Positions 25,542 to 36,379 of a stretch of 64,000 nucleotides of DNA are shown piece after piece (position 1 is the stretch's first letter; every line of letters begins with the position of its first letter). The position numbers were made by a program, and so were the translations under genes. Source of the stretch: Elymus sibiricus (taxonomy: Eukaryota; Streptophyta; Magnoliopsida; Poales; Poaceae); NCBI GenBank assembly GCA_039707655.1, contig CM077667.1, forward strand, positions 417,985,409 to 418,049,408, read 5' to 3'. A model generated the notes under the pieces. That model made no database searches. It saw only the letters and a list, made by a program, of their open reading frames with translations, and was not told where the DNA came from.

Positions 25542-26291
25542 GAATCTGGAGGACATGTTGAGAGCTTGTGCGCTAGACTATGGGTCTAGTTGGGACGATA
25601 ACTTACCTTAAGCAGAGTTCTCATACAACAACAGTTATCAGACCAGTCTGAAGGTGGCCCCTTTCGAAGCTCTATACGGAAGGAGGTGCAGAACACCATT
25701 GATGTGGGATGGTGTTGGTGACCGAAAACTTTTTGGTCCCGATCTTATCCGAGATTCTGAAGAGAAGGTCAAGCTGATTCGTGACCGACTCAAGATAGCA
25801 AACGCAAGGAGGTGACATACGAAGTGGGAGACCGAGCATATCTCCGTGTGTCCCCACTTCGTGGAATCAAGAGGTTTGGTGTTAAAGGAAAGTTAGCACC
25901 CCGATTTATAGGCCCCTACAAAATTCTCGAACGTAGAGGCTAAGTTGCTTATAAGCTAGAACTGCCGGAAGGATTGTCCGGAGTTCACGATGTCTTCCAT
26001 GTTTCCCAGTTGAAGAAATGCCATGCTGAGATGGCTGATATTCCTTTGAGAGACACAGTGCCCCTAGAGGCCATACAGCTTGATAGTGATCTGACCTATG
26101 AGGAGAAGCCCGTCAGGATCCTCGAGACTGCCAACAGAGTTACCCGCAGCAAGATCATCAAGTTCTGCAAGGTTCTGTGGAGTCACCACACTGAGGAAGA
26201 AGCCACCTGGGAACGAGAAGAAGATGTTCGTCGAGACCACCCGCACCTATTTTCTAGCCAACCCGAATCTCGAGGGCGAGATTCATCTTAA
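25542..26291 (+). pseudogene. Integrase C-terminus and chromodomain-type tail, fragment
   Basis: Translation gives LEDMLRACALDYGSSWDDNL, then KVAPFEALYGRRCRTPLMWD, LPEGLSGVHDVFHVSQLKKC and a tail EEATWEREEDVRRDHPHLF. These are typical of plant chromovirus integrase, followed by its GPY/F and chromodomain-like end. It lacks the zinc-finger and DDE catalytic core, which are cut off at the joint with A protease. Stops and frameshifts occur at about 25609 (TAA) and between 25800 and 25945. The last intact piece starts at 25974 and ends at a stop at 26289. The polypurine tract (AGGTGGGTAGGT) follows at 26291. Confidence 0.88.
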
Positions 26292-26303
26292 GGTGGGTAG
26301 GTT

Positions 26304-28499
26304 TGTAACATCCCAAAATTTCATTTTGGAATGTTATGAAATATAGTTAAGCATCACATCATATTGTTTGCATAATATTTGTGAGTGAATAAAAATCTGG
26401 AGTTCTTATTTGAAATATGGAAATTCATTTCAATTCTTTTGCTTTTGCTTTTCAAAAATTTGCAAACCCCTGAAATATTTCAAATAGGAGAGGAGGAACA
26501 TGACCCTCCACACCAGGGGTATTTCGGTGAAACTCTTGAACTATAATAACCAGGGGGTTATTTGAAAAAATATTTGCAAAAGAAATAAATCAAATTTGGG
26601 CATTTCAAAAAATACTGTTTTAAAAAATTGTTTTTTTTGTGCGTGGAAAAATGTCCATCTTGTGGAATTTATTTTTCTGAGAATTTTGGTATATAACACC
26701 TCTATATTTGACCCTATCTACTTTTTCCTTTTCCTTGTTTTCTTTCCTGTTTTTGAATATTACGAAAATGTTTTAAAAAGCGGAATCGTATCCGAGGCCC
26801 AATAGGAATAGTGGCGGCCCGATCCACTTCGGATCAGATCCGAAGATCCTTCGGATCGGCCACCGATCCATCGCCCGCCTCTTCTCTCTCTCTGACTGCG
26901 GGACCCACCGCCCGATCTCATCCCCGTCGCGCTCTTCTCTTTCCTTCCTCCCTCCTCTTTCCTTCCTTCGCCGGCGAGATCGAATCCGCCCCGGATCTCT
27001 CTCTCCCTTCCTTCCCCGACAGCTACGACCTCATGAGTTGAACTATGCCACCCATGATTTGGAGTTAGCAGCCGTAGTGCACGCACTCAAGACCTGGAGA
27101 CAGTTCCTTATCGGAAATAGTTGTGATATTTACACTGATCACAAGAGCCTGAAGTACATCTTCACGCAGAAGGAGTTGAACCTCAGACAGAGGAGATGGC
27201 TAGAGTTGATCAAGGACTATGACATGAGATTGCACTGTCATCCAGGAAAGGCAAATGTTGTAGCAGATGCTTTGAGCCGTAAGAGTTATGTGAACACACC
27301 CATAGCGGGAGGATTACCCCAGGAGTTAGCTGACGATCTGAGAGAGCTCAAATTGGAGATAGTTCCAAGAGGTTGGTTGTGTGATTCATGAGAGAGTTGT
27401 GAGATAAATTATTTCAAGACCTACATGATGATCAAGACTTCAAGACTACAAGTTTTCAACATACCTCTGGGTGGATTGGACATGCATCTGGCAGCCTGAT
27501 ATCTATCATGGTTATGCCCGGGAATCCTGGTATCTACCTGTGATCATCCCGACGGATTGCCACCCAGGCTCAAAGAGATGGATGGATACTTCAAGGCCGG
27601 AAAGCTTACGTGTGCAACCGCAAGTCAATATGGGCTCTGGCTTGGTTGACCTTAGTGGTGACTCTGGTAGGTCAGATTGCTACGAGACGTAGAAGAACGG
27701 TAGGATTGGATGGGCACTGACTTTCTATCAGAGGATCACTTTGGAAGACCATGTTTCGATCGTCTCGTTCTCAAACATCATGCAGTGCGAGGACACAACG
27801 AGAGGGATCGAATCTTGCGGGTAAAGTGTACAAACCTCTGCAGAGTGTCAAACTAATCGATTAGCCGTGTCCCCGGTTATGGACAACATGAGCACCGGAG
27901 ATGATACTATCAGCCAGTCTCAACACAAATAATATTACTGATGTGGGTTATATTGATAACTTGGGTATGAGAAATGGTTGGTGGAACCTTCTCATTAAAC
28001 AACCAACATTGTAGTAAAAAATTTCGCTTTGCCCCTCTCTTGTTGTAGGAAAAATTTGCTTTACGCTAAACTTAAACTTACAGCCCCACCTGCCATATAT
28101 GCATGTAGTATAGGTTATATTTTCATCCCCTCTCTTTTGTGACTTGCCAGCATATTCAATATGCTGACCTACACGGCTGCAACGTATCATGTTGCAGAGT
28201 ACTTTTCCGACCAGGAGTGAGGATACGCTCTACGCTCGGTGAGATGCCCTTGGAGTCAGATGGACTCAACTACCTTTGAAGCTTCCGCAAGATTTTGATT
28301 AGTTTATCTCATGAGTTGGCCTTCAGCCACTTTATTGTAATCCTTATTGTAATGAAGGACTCGATATGAGATTTCGATTAATAAAGCAGTTGTGATTGAA
28401 CTCTTGATATATACATTGATGTACCGTGTGTGTACCAGCATGATCTTGGGATGGTACGGAAACACCGGAGATTCGACCGTTTCGGGTCGGGTCGCTACA
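26304..28499 (+). repeat. Chromovirus LTR carrying an RNase H insert
   Basis: It starts TGTAACATCCCAAAATTTC right after the polypurine tract and ends GGGTCGCTACA right before the primer site, so both outer ends are those of one LTR. Positions 26304-27017 are U3, including a CT-rich stretch at 26880-27016. Positions 27018 to about 27375 are coding sequence from RNase H, and the rest is U3/R/U5. The stretch 27018-28499 is a near-identical 1482-bp copy of 32183-33664. Confidence 0.82.
27018..27391 (+). pseudogene. RNase H fragment embedded in an LTR
   Basis: It encodes [20 protein letters not shown] through [16 protein letters not shown], the second half of a Ty3 RNase H domain and the start of the link to integrase. 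It matches 32183-32556 with no difference that I can see. It lacks the first RNase H catalytic residues and has no upstream frame of its own, so it is a passenger, not a gene. Confidence 0.88.
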
Positions 28500-28503
28500 G
28501 ATA

Positions 28504-28515
28504 TGGTATCAGAGC
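28504..28515 (+). other. Primer-binding site of the chromovirus (tRNA-iMet type)
   Basis: TGGTATCAGAGC lies 4 bp after the LTR end. It is the standard initiator-Met tRNA primer site of many plant Ty1 and Ty3 elements and differs from the TGGCGCC type of the surrounding elements. Confidence 0.9.
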
Positions 28516-28652
28516 ACACGTTGACCGTAGGACGTAACCTCTAGGATTGGAAAAGCCTTAGGAAGAAAACCATTTTTCTTATGTCTCTAAAATTTCCTAT
28601 ATTCTCATCTGCTCATTTCTGACTTCTCTCCGATTTTTCCAACATTTTTTAG

Positions 28653-29363
28653 ATGGCCACCTTCCACCCAGTTTTGTTCACGGAGTTTTGCCAGCCGGAC
28701 GCAACCATGCCCTTCGGCAAAGAGCTGGTACAGATCACCAAGGACGTAAGGATTGCTCTGCCAAACATCACCGGGACTGCTATCATGTCTTTTGCAGCAG
28801 ACTCTCGCTATAGGATCGAGGTGCATATCCCTGGAAAGACATTCGGAAGTCGCAGAGAGCCCATCAATTTCAAGTTTGTAGCACCGAGCTGGATTCTCGG
28901 AAGGAACATGGCGATTCACCGTGCCCTCGGACGTATCCAGGAGGAATACAGAGGCTGTCCCATTTCGCCGGGACTCAGCATGGTCTGCCGCAGAGGTGCA
29001 GACGGAGAAATCATAAACACCATGACTGAAGACCCCGTTTGTGCTTATGTCGAAACATTGGAGACACACATCAGGACTCTGGAGCTCCGTGTACGCAAGG
29101 ACACGAAGATGATCAAGCAGCTGAAGACCCGTGAACTTGAACTCGAAGATGCAGCACGAGAAGCCCACTACGAGCACGAAGATGAAGTGAAGGACTTCTT
29201 AGAGAGGATCAAGAACCTGAAGACTCTCGTTGAAAATCTGGAGGAGCAACTGGACATGGGAGAAAACCTTCACCCTGAAGGTGACGATGCCCCCTTGATC
29301 AGCAACGAGGACGACTATGAGGAGAGCACCACCGGAAGAGGACGCACCACCATGGAGTTTTGA
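28653..29363 (+). CDS. 236-codon leader ORF between primer site and gag
   Basis: This is an intact ORF beginning MATFHPVLFTEFCQPDATMP, placed before gag in its own frame context. The first 120 residues look globular (FAADSRYRIEVHIPGKTFGS, GRNMAIHRALGRIQEEYRGC). Residues 130-205 are charged and heptad-like (ETLETHIRTLELRVRKDTKM, NLKTLVENLEEQLDMG), suggesting a coiled coil. The tail is acidic. I do not recognise a named domain; similar leader ORFs are, I believe, found in related grass Gypsy elements. The codon content is GC-richer than the neighbouring Sabrina-like DNA. It is open although the rest of the element is broken, which may mean recent insertion or selection before insertion. Function unknown. 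Confidence 0.7.
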   Translation: MATFHPVLFTEFCQPDATMPFGKELVQITKDVRIALPNITGTAIMSFAADSRYRIEVHIPGKTFGSRREPINFKFVAPSWILGRNMAIHRALGRIQEEYRGCPISPGLSMVCRRGADGEIINTMTEDPVCAYVETLETHIRTLELRVRKDTKMIKQLKTRELELEDAAREAHYEHEDEVKDFLERIKNLKTLVENLEEQLDMGENLHPEGDDAPLISNEDDYEESTTGRGRTTMEF

Positions 29364-29586
29364 GGAGAACTTTAGACATGACCACCATGTATCTTTATTT
29401 TTTTTTCACGTTAAATCGTAGGTCGATGTTTCGTTTGTCAGGAGACTTGTATCTCGAGTGTGAACCTTTTGAGTTGAATAATAAATGAGTGTTTGGTGTG
29501 TTAATGTTTGTTGCATTGCATATGGGTAGTGAATTTCTCTTTAGACCCTTGTTCTATTCTATTTCTCATCACTCTGAAAACACCAG

Positions 29587-32556
29587 ATGCCTCCGAGACG
29601 TGACCCCAGCACCAACTTTCCCCCGGAACTCGCCCAACTCATCCAGCAGCAGAATACCTTGATGCAGCTGTTGATTCAGAATCAGGCCAACAACAACAAC
29701 AACAACAACCCTCCACCCCAGGCCGACAACCTCACCCGTTTTCTGAGGCTGAACCCACCGACCTTCTCCAGCAGCACTGAGCCCATTGTGGCAGATGACT
29801 GGCTCCGCAAGATGGAGAGGGAACTTATCACCGCGGGATGCACTGAGGCTGAGAAAGTGCGTTTTGCCGCACATCAACTGGAAGGCCCAGCAGCTTCATG
29901 GTGGGAGAACTACACCACCATGTACCCCAGTGCCGGTGTGACTTGGGAGCAGTTCAAGCAGGCTTTCCGCACCGCTCATGTCTCAGCTGGAGCCATGAGT
30001 CTGAAGAAGCGTGAGTTCCGCAACTTACGCCAGGGGAATCGCTCTGTGGCCCAGTATGTGGATGAATTCAGCATGTTGGCCCGTTATGCACCAGGAGATG
30101 TGGCGAATGATGCAGCCAAGCAGGAGAAGTTCCTGGAGGGACTCAACGATGAGTTGAGCATGCAGCTGATTGTGGCTACTTTCAACAACTACCAGGAGCT
30201 GGTAGACAAGGCCCTCATCTTAGAGGGTAAGCAGTAGCAAATTGAGAGCCGCAAGAGGAAATATGGACAGGGGAAGTCTTACTCTGGAGCTCAGCAGAAG
30301 CCCCGCTATTCCCCATACTCAGGGAATACCGGAACAGGGACCGGTAAGTATGGAGGACACACTCATGCCGTGCATAACCATGGAGGACATAACCATGGAG
30401 GAAATGGGAATAATCGTCCCAACAATGGCAACTCCAAGAACGGCAATGGAGGAAATGGTACTCAGCATCATTCTGCTCCAGTAATGAGGGATCTGAGCAC
30501 CGTCACCTGTTTCAAGTGCAAACAGACTGGACATTATGCCAACAAGTGTCCTGATGCTAACCCAAGCAATGGCCATGGAAATGGAGGTGGAAATGGCAAC
30601 GGAAACTCTGGAGTGAAGAAGCCCAATCCTTTTCCCCGCGCTCAGGTGAACCACATTGATGTGGAGGAAGTCTATGATCAGCCTGAGACTGTGGTTGGTA
30701 AGTTTTTGTTACATTCACGTCCAGTATTGGTACTTTTTGATTCTGGTGCAACTCATTCATTCATATCAAGGGTAGTTGTGGAGAAATACGGTTTGCCCAC
30801 TAGAACCCTTAGTCAGCCCATTAAGGTCAGTTCCCCAGGAGGTATGATGACGGCAGGGATAGGATGCCACGCATTGAACCTCAACATTGGAAACCATGTA
30901 TTCCCCACCGACCTCATCGTCTTAGAGTCTCAAGGATTGGATGTAATCCTAGGCATGGATTGGATGACCAAGTATGAAGGGAACCTTGACTGTCCCAGCA
31001 AGTCTATTTTGCTCACCACCCCAGAGCAGAAGAGGATTAAGTATGTATCCCGACACACCCCGAAGAGTACTCGGGTGAATTCCCTCATAGGAGTTGTTCA
31101 GGAGGAAGTGCCGGTAGTACAAGACTTCCCAGATGTATTCCCGGAGGAATTACCGGGCATGCCACCGGATAGAGAGATTGAGTTCCTGATTGAGTTATTG
31201 CCAGGGACAGCCCCAATATCCAAGAGACCCTATCGGATGCCCGCAAATGATTTAGAAGAAATCAAGAAGCAGATTAAGGAGTTATTGGACAAAGGGTATA
31301 TTCACCCAAGTTCTTCACCTTGGGGAGCCCCAGTTCTTTTGGTAGAAAAGAAGGATAAAACCTTGAGAATGGTAGTCGATTATCGTGCATTGAACGAGGT
31401 GACTATAAAGAACAAGTACCCTCTGCCAATGATTAATGACTTGTTTGATCAGCTGGTTGGAGCCAAAGTGTTCTCCAAGATCGATCTTCGGTCAGGGTAT
31501 CATCAGTTGAAAATTCGTGAACAGGATATACCCAAAACAGCCTTCACCACAAGGTATGGCCTATATGAGTATACAGTCATGTCCTTTGGTTTGACTAATG
31601 CTCCTGCCTATTTCATGAGTATGATGAACAAGGTATTTATGGAATATCTGGACAAGTTTGTCGTGGTGTTCATCGATGATATATTGATATTCTCCAAGAG
31701 CGAGGAAGAACACAAGGAACACTTGCGTTTAGTTCTGGAGAAGCTCAGAGAGCATCAGTTATATGCCAAGTTCAGCAAATGTGAATTTTGGTTGAAGGAA
31801 GTCGGATTTCTTGGACACATTATTTCTGGAGATGGAATAGCAGTGGATCCTGCTAAGGTTGCAGCAGTCACCGAGTGGAAGTCACCCACCTCAGTTAAGG
31901 AGATCCGCAGTTTCCTCGGACTTGCCGGATATTATCGGAGGTTTATCGAGAACTTCTCGAAGATAGCCAAGCCTATGACGGAGTTATTGAAGAAAGAGTC
32001 TAAGTATATTTGGACCGAGGAATGTGAGGCTAGTTTCCAGGAGTTGAAGAAACGTTTGGTCACAGCCCCAGTGTTGATTTTGCCGAACATTCGGGAGGAC
32101 TTCCAGGTTTATTGTGATGCTTCACGCCAAGGACTTGGAGGAGTGCTCATGCAGGAGGGGAAAGTTGTAGCATATGCATCCAGACAGCTACGACCTCATG
32201 AGTTGAACTATGCCACCCATGATTTGGAGTTAGCAGCCGTAGTGCACGCACTCAAGACCTGGAGACAGTTCCTTATCGGAAATAGTTGTGATATTTACAC
32301 TGATCACAAGAGCCTGAAGTACATCTTCACGCAGAAGGAGTTGAACCTCAGACAGAGGAGATGGCTAGAGTTGATCAAGGACTATGACATGAGATTGCAC
32401 TGTCATCCAGGAAAGGCAAATGTTGTAGCAGATGCTTTGAGCCGTAAGAGTTATGTGAACACACCCATAGCGGGAGGATTACCCCAGGAGTTAGCTGACG
32501 ATCTGAGAGAGCTCAAATTGGAGATAGTTCCAAGAGGTTGGTTGTGTGATTCATGA
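29587..32556 (+). pseudogene. Chromovirus gag-pol, truncated after RNase H
   Basis: This is one reading frame with a single internal stop. Gag (29587-30234; WWENYTTMYPSAGVTWEQFK) ends at TAG 30235-30237 and the same frame goes on. A glycine/asparagine-rich stretch leads to a CCHC zinc knuckle ([14 protein letters not shown], 30508-30549). Then come protease ([12 protein letters not shown], about 30736), reverse transcriptase ([13 protein letters not shown]; catalytic FIDD at 31669-31680) and RNase H ([11 protein letters not shown], about 32110). The frame stops at 32556 after VPRGWLCDS. Where integrase should follow, LTR sequence begins at about 32540. All RT and RNase H motifs look intact, so loss of function comes from the stop and the missing integrase. 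The stop differs by one base from CAG. Confidence 0.88.
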
Positions 32557-33664
32557 GAGAGTTGTGAGATAAATTATTTCAAGACCTACATGATGATCAA
32601 GACTTCAAGACTACAAGTTTTCAACATACCTCTGGGTGGATTGGACATGCATCTGGCAGCCTGATATCTATCATGGTTATGCCCGGGAATCCTGGTATCT
32701 ACCTGTGATCATCCCGACGGATTGCCACCCAGGCTCAAAGAGATGGATGGATACTTCAAGGCCGGAAAGCTTACGTGTGCAACCGCAAGTCAATATGGGC
32801 TCTGGCTTGGTTGACCTTAGTGGTGACTCTGGTAGGTCAGATTGCTACGAGACGTAGAAGAACGGTAGGATTGGATGGGCACTGACTTTCTATCAGAGGA
32901 TCACTTTGGAAGACCATGTTTCGATCGTCTCGTTCTCAAACATCATGCAGTGCGAGGACACAACGAGAGGGATCGAATCTTGCGGGTAAAGTGTACAAAC
33001 CTCTGCAGAGTGTCAAACTAATCGATTAGCCGTGTCCCCGGTTATGGACAACATGAGCACCGGAGATGATACTATCAGCCAGTCTCAACACAAATAATAT
33101 TACTGATGTGGGTTATATTGATAACTTGGGTATGAGAAATGGTTGGTGGAACCTTCTCATTAAACAACCAACATTGTAGTAAAAAAATTCGCTTTGCCCC
33201 TCTCTTGTTGTAGGAAAAATTTGCTTTACGCTAAACTTAAACTTACAACCCCACCTGCCATATATGCATGTAGTATAGTTGATATTTTCATCCCCTCTCT
33301 TTTGTGACTTGCCAGCATATTCAATATGCTGACCTACACGGCTGCAACGTATCATGTTGCAGAGTACTTTTCCGACCAGGAGTGAGGATACGCTCTACGC
33401 TCGGTGAGATGCCCTTGGAGTCAGATGGACTCAACTACCTTTGAAGCTTCCGCAAGATTTTGATTAGTTTATCTCATGAGTTGGCCTTCAGCCACTTTAT
33501 TGTAATCCTTATCGTAATGAAGGACTCGATATGAGATTTCGATTAATAAAGCAGTTGTGATTGAACTCTTGATATATACATTGATGTACCATGTGTGTAC
33601 CAGCATGATCTTGGGATGGTACGGAAACACCAGAGATTCGACCGTTTCGGGTCGGGTCGCTACA
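32540..33664 (+). repeat. Chromovirus 3' LTR lacking its U3 start
   Basis: It joins directly to RNase H and runs to GTCGCTACA. It lacks the first part of U3 (equivalent to 26304-27017), the polypurine tract and all of integrase. It matches about 27375-28499. Confidence 0.85.
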
Positions 33665-34697
33665 CGTTTTACGATACGGAGCCGCCGCCACCTCCTGTTC
33701 TTCATCGGGAGGCCAGATCTGGAGCCCGTTCGGGGCTCCGGAGAGGGGAATCTTTGGTCTTCGTCTTCACCAACCCTTCTCCATCGCCAATTCCATGATG
33801 CTCCCCACCGGGAGTGAGTAATTCCTTCGTAGGCTTGCTGGTCGGTGAGGAGTTGGATGAGATTCATCATGTAATCGAGTTAGTTTTGTTAGGGCTTGAT
33901 CCCTAGTATCCACTATGTTCTGAGATTGATGTTGCTATGACTTTGCTATTCCTAATGCTTGTCACTAGGGCCCGAGTGCCATGATTTCAGATCTGAACCG
34001 TTTATGTTATCATCAGTATATCTACGTTCTTGATCCGATCTTTCCTAGTCATATGCACCTATTACGTGTTATGATCCGTAAACCCCATAGTGACAATATT
34101 TGGGATACTTTCCGGTGATGACCGTAGTTTGAGGAGTTCATGTATTCACCGTGTGTTAATGCTTTGTTCCGGTTCTCTATTAAAAGGAGGCCTTAATATC
34201 CCTTAGTTTCCTTATGGACCCCGCTGCCACGGGAGGGTAGGACAAAAGATGTCATGCAAGTTCTTTTCCATAAGCACGTATGACTATTTACGGAATACAT
34301 GCCTACATTACATTGATGAACTGGAGCTAGTTTTGTATCGCCCTAGGTTATAACTGTTACATGACAAATATCATCCAACAAGTTCACCGATCCAGTGCCT
34401 ACGAGTTTTCCACTTATTGTTCTTGCTAAGTTACTACTGTTGTTGTACACTTGCAACAAAACTATTGATGTCGCTGCTACCGTTACCGTTACTGCTACCA
34501 TTGCTATCAAACTATCATATTACTGTGCTACGGATCACTTTGCTGTAGATATTTAATCTCCAGGTGTGGTTTAATTGACAACTCAACTGCTAATACTCTC
34601 AAATATTCTTTGGCTCCCCTTGTGTCGAATCTATAAATTTGGGTTGAATACTCTACCATTGAAAACTGTTGCTATCCCCTATACTTGCGGGTTATCA
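33665..34697 (+). repeat. Element A 3' LTR, 3' portion
   Basis: It begins CGTTTTACGATACGG, equal to 13055 onward in the 5' LTR, and ends GGGTTATCA before the TSD CCCCC. About 330 bp of U3 is missing on the left, including the hairpin and TATA region. Confidence 0.92.
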
Positions 34698-34702
34698 CCC
34701 CC

Positions 34703-34903
34703 GGCCTCCCTCCGAAGCTTCCAGGTCTTCTTTTGGTCCAGAAAAAATCATCAAAAAGTTTCGTGGCAATTGGACTTCGTTTGGTACTCTAAACCTGAAA
34801 AGTGAAAAACACGAAGAAAACAGCAAGTGGCACTGGGCACTGGGTCAATAGGTTAGTGCTCACAAATATTATAAATTGGTAAATAAAGACCCAAAAAGTA
34901 TCA
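34703..34903 (-). repeat. Element B 5' LTR, part 2, with shortened outer end
   Basis: It continues the B LTR after element A and matches 6073-6272. It ends AAAAAGTATCA and then the TSD GCTCT. The last 70 or so bp present in the 3' LTR (6270-6339) are absent. Confidence 0.88.
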
Positions 34904-34908
34904 GCTCT

Positions 34909-35300
34909 CTGTTGGTTTGCCGATTTTAGAGAATTTATAGAGGTGGAATTAGGTCAGATGGAGCCATGTGAGGCCCACAAGGCATCAGGGCGCGCCCTGT
35001 TGACTTGTCATCTCCTCACTTCTCGTCTGGTCTCCTTCCGAAACCTCTAGGGTCTCTCTTGTCCAGAAAAAATCGTCAATTTTTTTGTAGCATTTGCACT
35101 CCGTTTGGTACTGATTTCCTTGAAAACCAAAAACAAGCAAAAAACAGAACCTGGCACTGGGCACTGGGTTAATAGGTTAGTCTCAAAATATGATATAAAA
35201 TAGCATATTATTGCATATGAAGTATTCAAGATTGATAATATAATTGCATAATATAATTGCATGAAACAATCAAAACTATAAATACATCGGAGACGTATCA
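34909..35300 (-). repeat. Element C 3' LTR, part 3
   Basis: It matches 62841-63236 and ends GGAGACGTATCA next to the polypurine tract of C. Its hairpin is at about 34978-35008 and the TATA ATTTATA at 34933-34939. Confidence 0.9.
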
Positions 35301-36379
35301 GCGTCCCCAAGCTTAATTCCTGCTTGTCCTCCAGTAGGTAAATGATAAAAACAGAATTTTTGATTTCGCATGCTACCCAACATGTAATCTCTTTTAGATG
35401 TAGATATTGAGAAACGATGAATCAATTGACATTAACATAGTAATATCCATGAACATAAGAAACATAATCGTTAATGTTTCAAAATACACGATCGTAATTT
35501 TTTTATCCCCTACTTATTTTATCATATCAAGCATGGCATGACTCCGTCTTCACCACATAAGTATAAATATTGAGCACCCCTATGTCAAACTAGGCAATTG
35601 GATCGTACTTCTAATGCACTTAAGCATTTTCAACAACACGCAATATATGAGCGTGAGCCAATGAAAAAGGTGGGAAAGTCTCACATCAACTAGGCAAATC
35701 AACGGGCTATGGAGATGCCCATCGGTTGATATCGATGCGAGGAGTAGGGATTGCCATGCAACGAATGCACTAGAGCTATACGTGTATGAAAGCTACACTG
35801 AAACTAAGTGGGTGTGCATCCAACTTGCTTGCTCATGAAGACCTCAGACATTTGAGGAAGCCCATCATCAGAATATACATGCCAAGTTCTATAATTAAAA
35901 ATTCCCAGTAGTATATGAAAGTGACAAAACTGGTGACTCTCTATATGAAGAACATGGTGCCAGTTTGAGGCACAAGTGTGGTAAAGGATATTAGCAAAGT
36001 CCCTTCTCTCTTTTTCTCTCATTTTTTTTTCTTTTTTTTTCTTTTTTTCTTTTTTTTCTTTTTCTCTTTTTTCTTTATTTTTTCTTTTTTTCCTTTGTTT
36101 TTTGTGGTGGCCTCATTTGACCTCCCCTAGTTTTTACTTTTTGTCCGAAGTCTCATCCTGACTTGTGGGGGAATCATAGTCTTCATCATCCTTTCCTCAC
36201 TAGGACAATGCTCTAATAATGATGACCATCACACTTTTATTTACTTACAGCTCGAAATTACAACTCAATGAAGAATAATATGACTCTATATGAATTCCTC
36301 AGGCAGTGCACCAGGATATGCAATGATCTAGCGTAACATGTAATCGATGATGAGCGGTGGCTTTGTCACAAATACTATG
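35301..36379 (-). other. Element C internal region, 3' part, non-coding
   Basis: The polypurine tract lies at 35301-35318, followed by an imperfect palindrome near 35323. A long pyrimidine-rich run (36001-36095) is purine-rich on the sense strand. It ends at CTATG (36375-36379), the TSD of element E. No ORF looks coding. Confidence 0.78.

Larger units (their letters stand above)
25542..33664 (+). mobile_element. Rearranged chromovirus (Ty3/Gypsy) inside element A
   Basis: From left to right: an integrase/chromodomain remnant (25542-26291), polypurine tract, a full-length LTR with a foreign RNase H piece in it (26304-28499), a primer site, a leader ORF, gag, protease, RT, RNase H, then a U3-lacking LTR end (to 33664). 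The right end, GTCGCTACA, joins cleanly to the A 3' LTR at CGTTT, which corresponds to 13055 in the 5' LTR. This marks an original insertion there. The left end is a ragged deletion joint with A protease, so no TSD survives. Its primer site and coding lineage differ from all the other elements here. Confidence 0.85.
12723..34697 (+). mobile_element. Element A: WHAM-like Gypsy element, disrupted
   Basis: A is a plus-strand element with TSD CCCCC at 12718-12722 and 34698-34702. Its 5' LTR is 12723-14094; gag-protease is at 14173-14398 and 23116-25541; the 3' LTR remnant is 33665-34697. S is inserted in gag. After the protease, all of the remaining internal region and the first part of the 3' LTR are gone, replaced by chromovirus sequence. 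It belongs to the same family as G (same LTR ends, same gag and same primer site). Confidence 0.92.
4921..34903 (-). mobile_element. Element B: Sabrina-like Gypsy element with decayed gag-protease
   Basis: B is a minus-strand element with TSD GCTCT at 4916-4920 and 34904-34908. Its 3' LTR is 4921-6339, its internal region 6340-11441 and its 5' LTR 11442-12722 plus 34703-34903, interrupted by element A. The internal region carries a broken gag-protease and no reverse transcriptase or integrase. The outer end of the 5' LTR is about 70 bp shorter than that of the 3' LTR. Confidence 0.92.

Noticed and set aside
26810..27030. GC-rich, CT-rich stretch resembling a plant gene promoter or 5' UTR
   Set aside because: It sits within the chromovirus LTR U3 and the following ORF is a duplicated RNase H fragment.
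28504..28515. Possible tRNA gene fragment (TGGTATCAGAGC) and the TGGCGCC sites
   Set aside because: Only the primer-complementary 12-18 nt are present right next to LTRs; no cloverleaf surrounds them.
25542..33664. Clean single chromovirus insertion
   Set aside because: The left end is integrase sequence, not an LTR, and no TSD partner of CGTTT is found on the left, so it is a deleted and rearranged composite.
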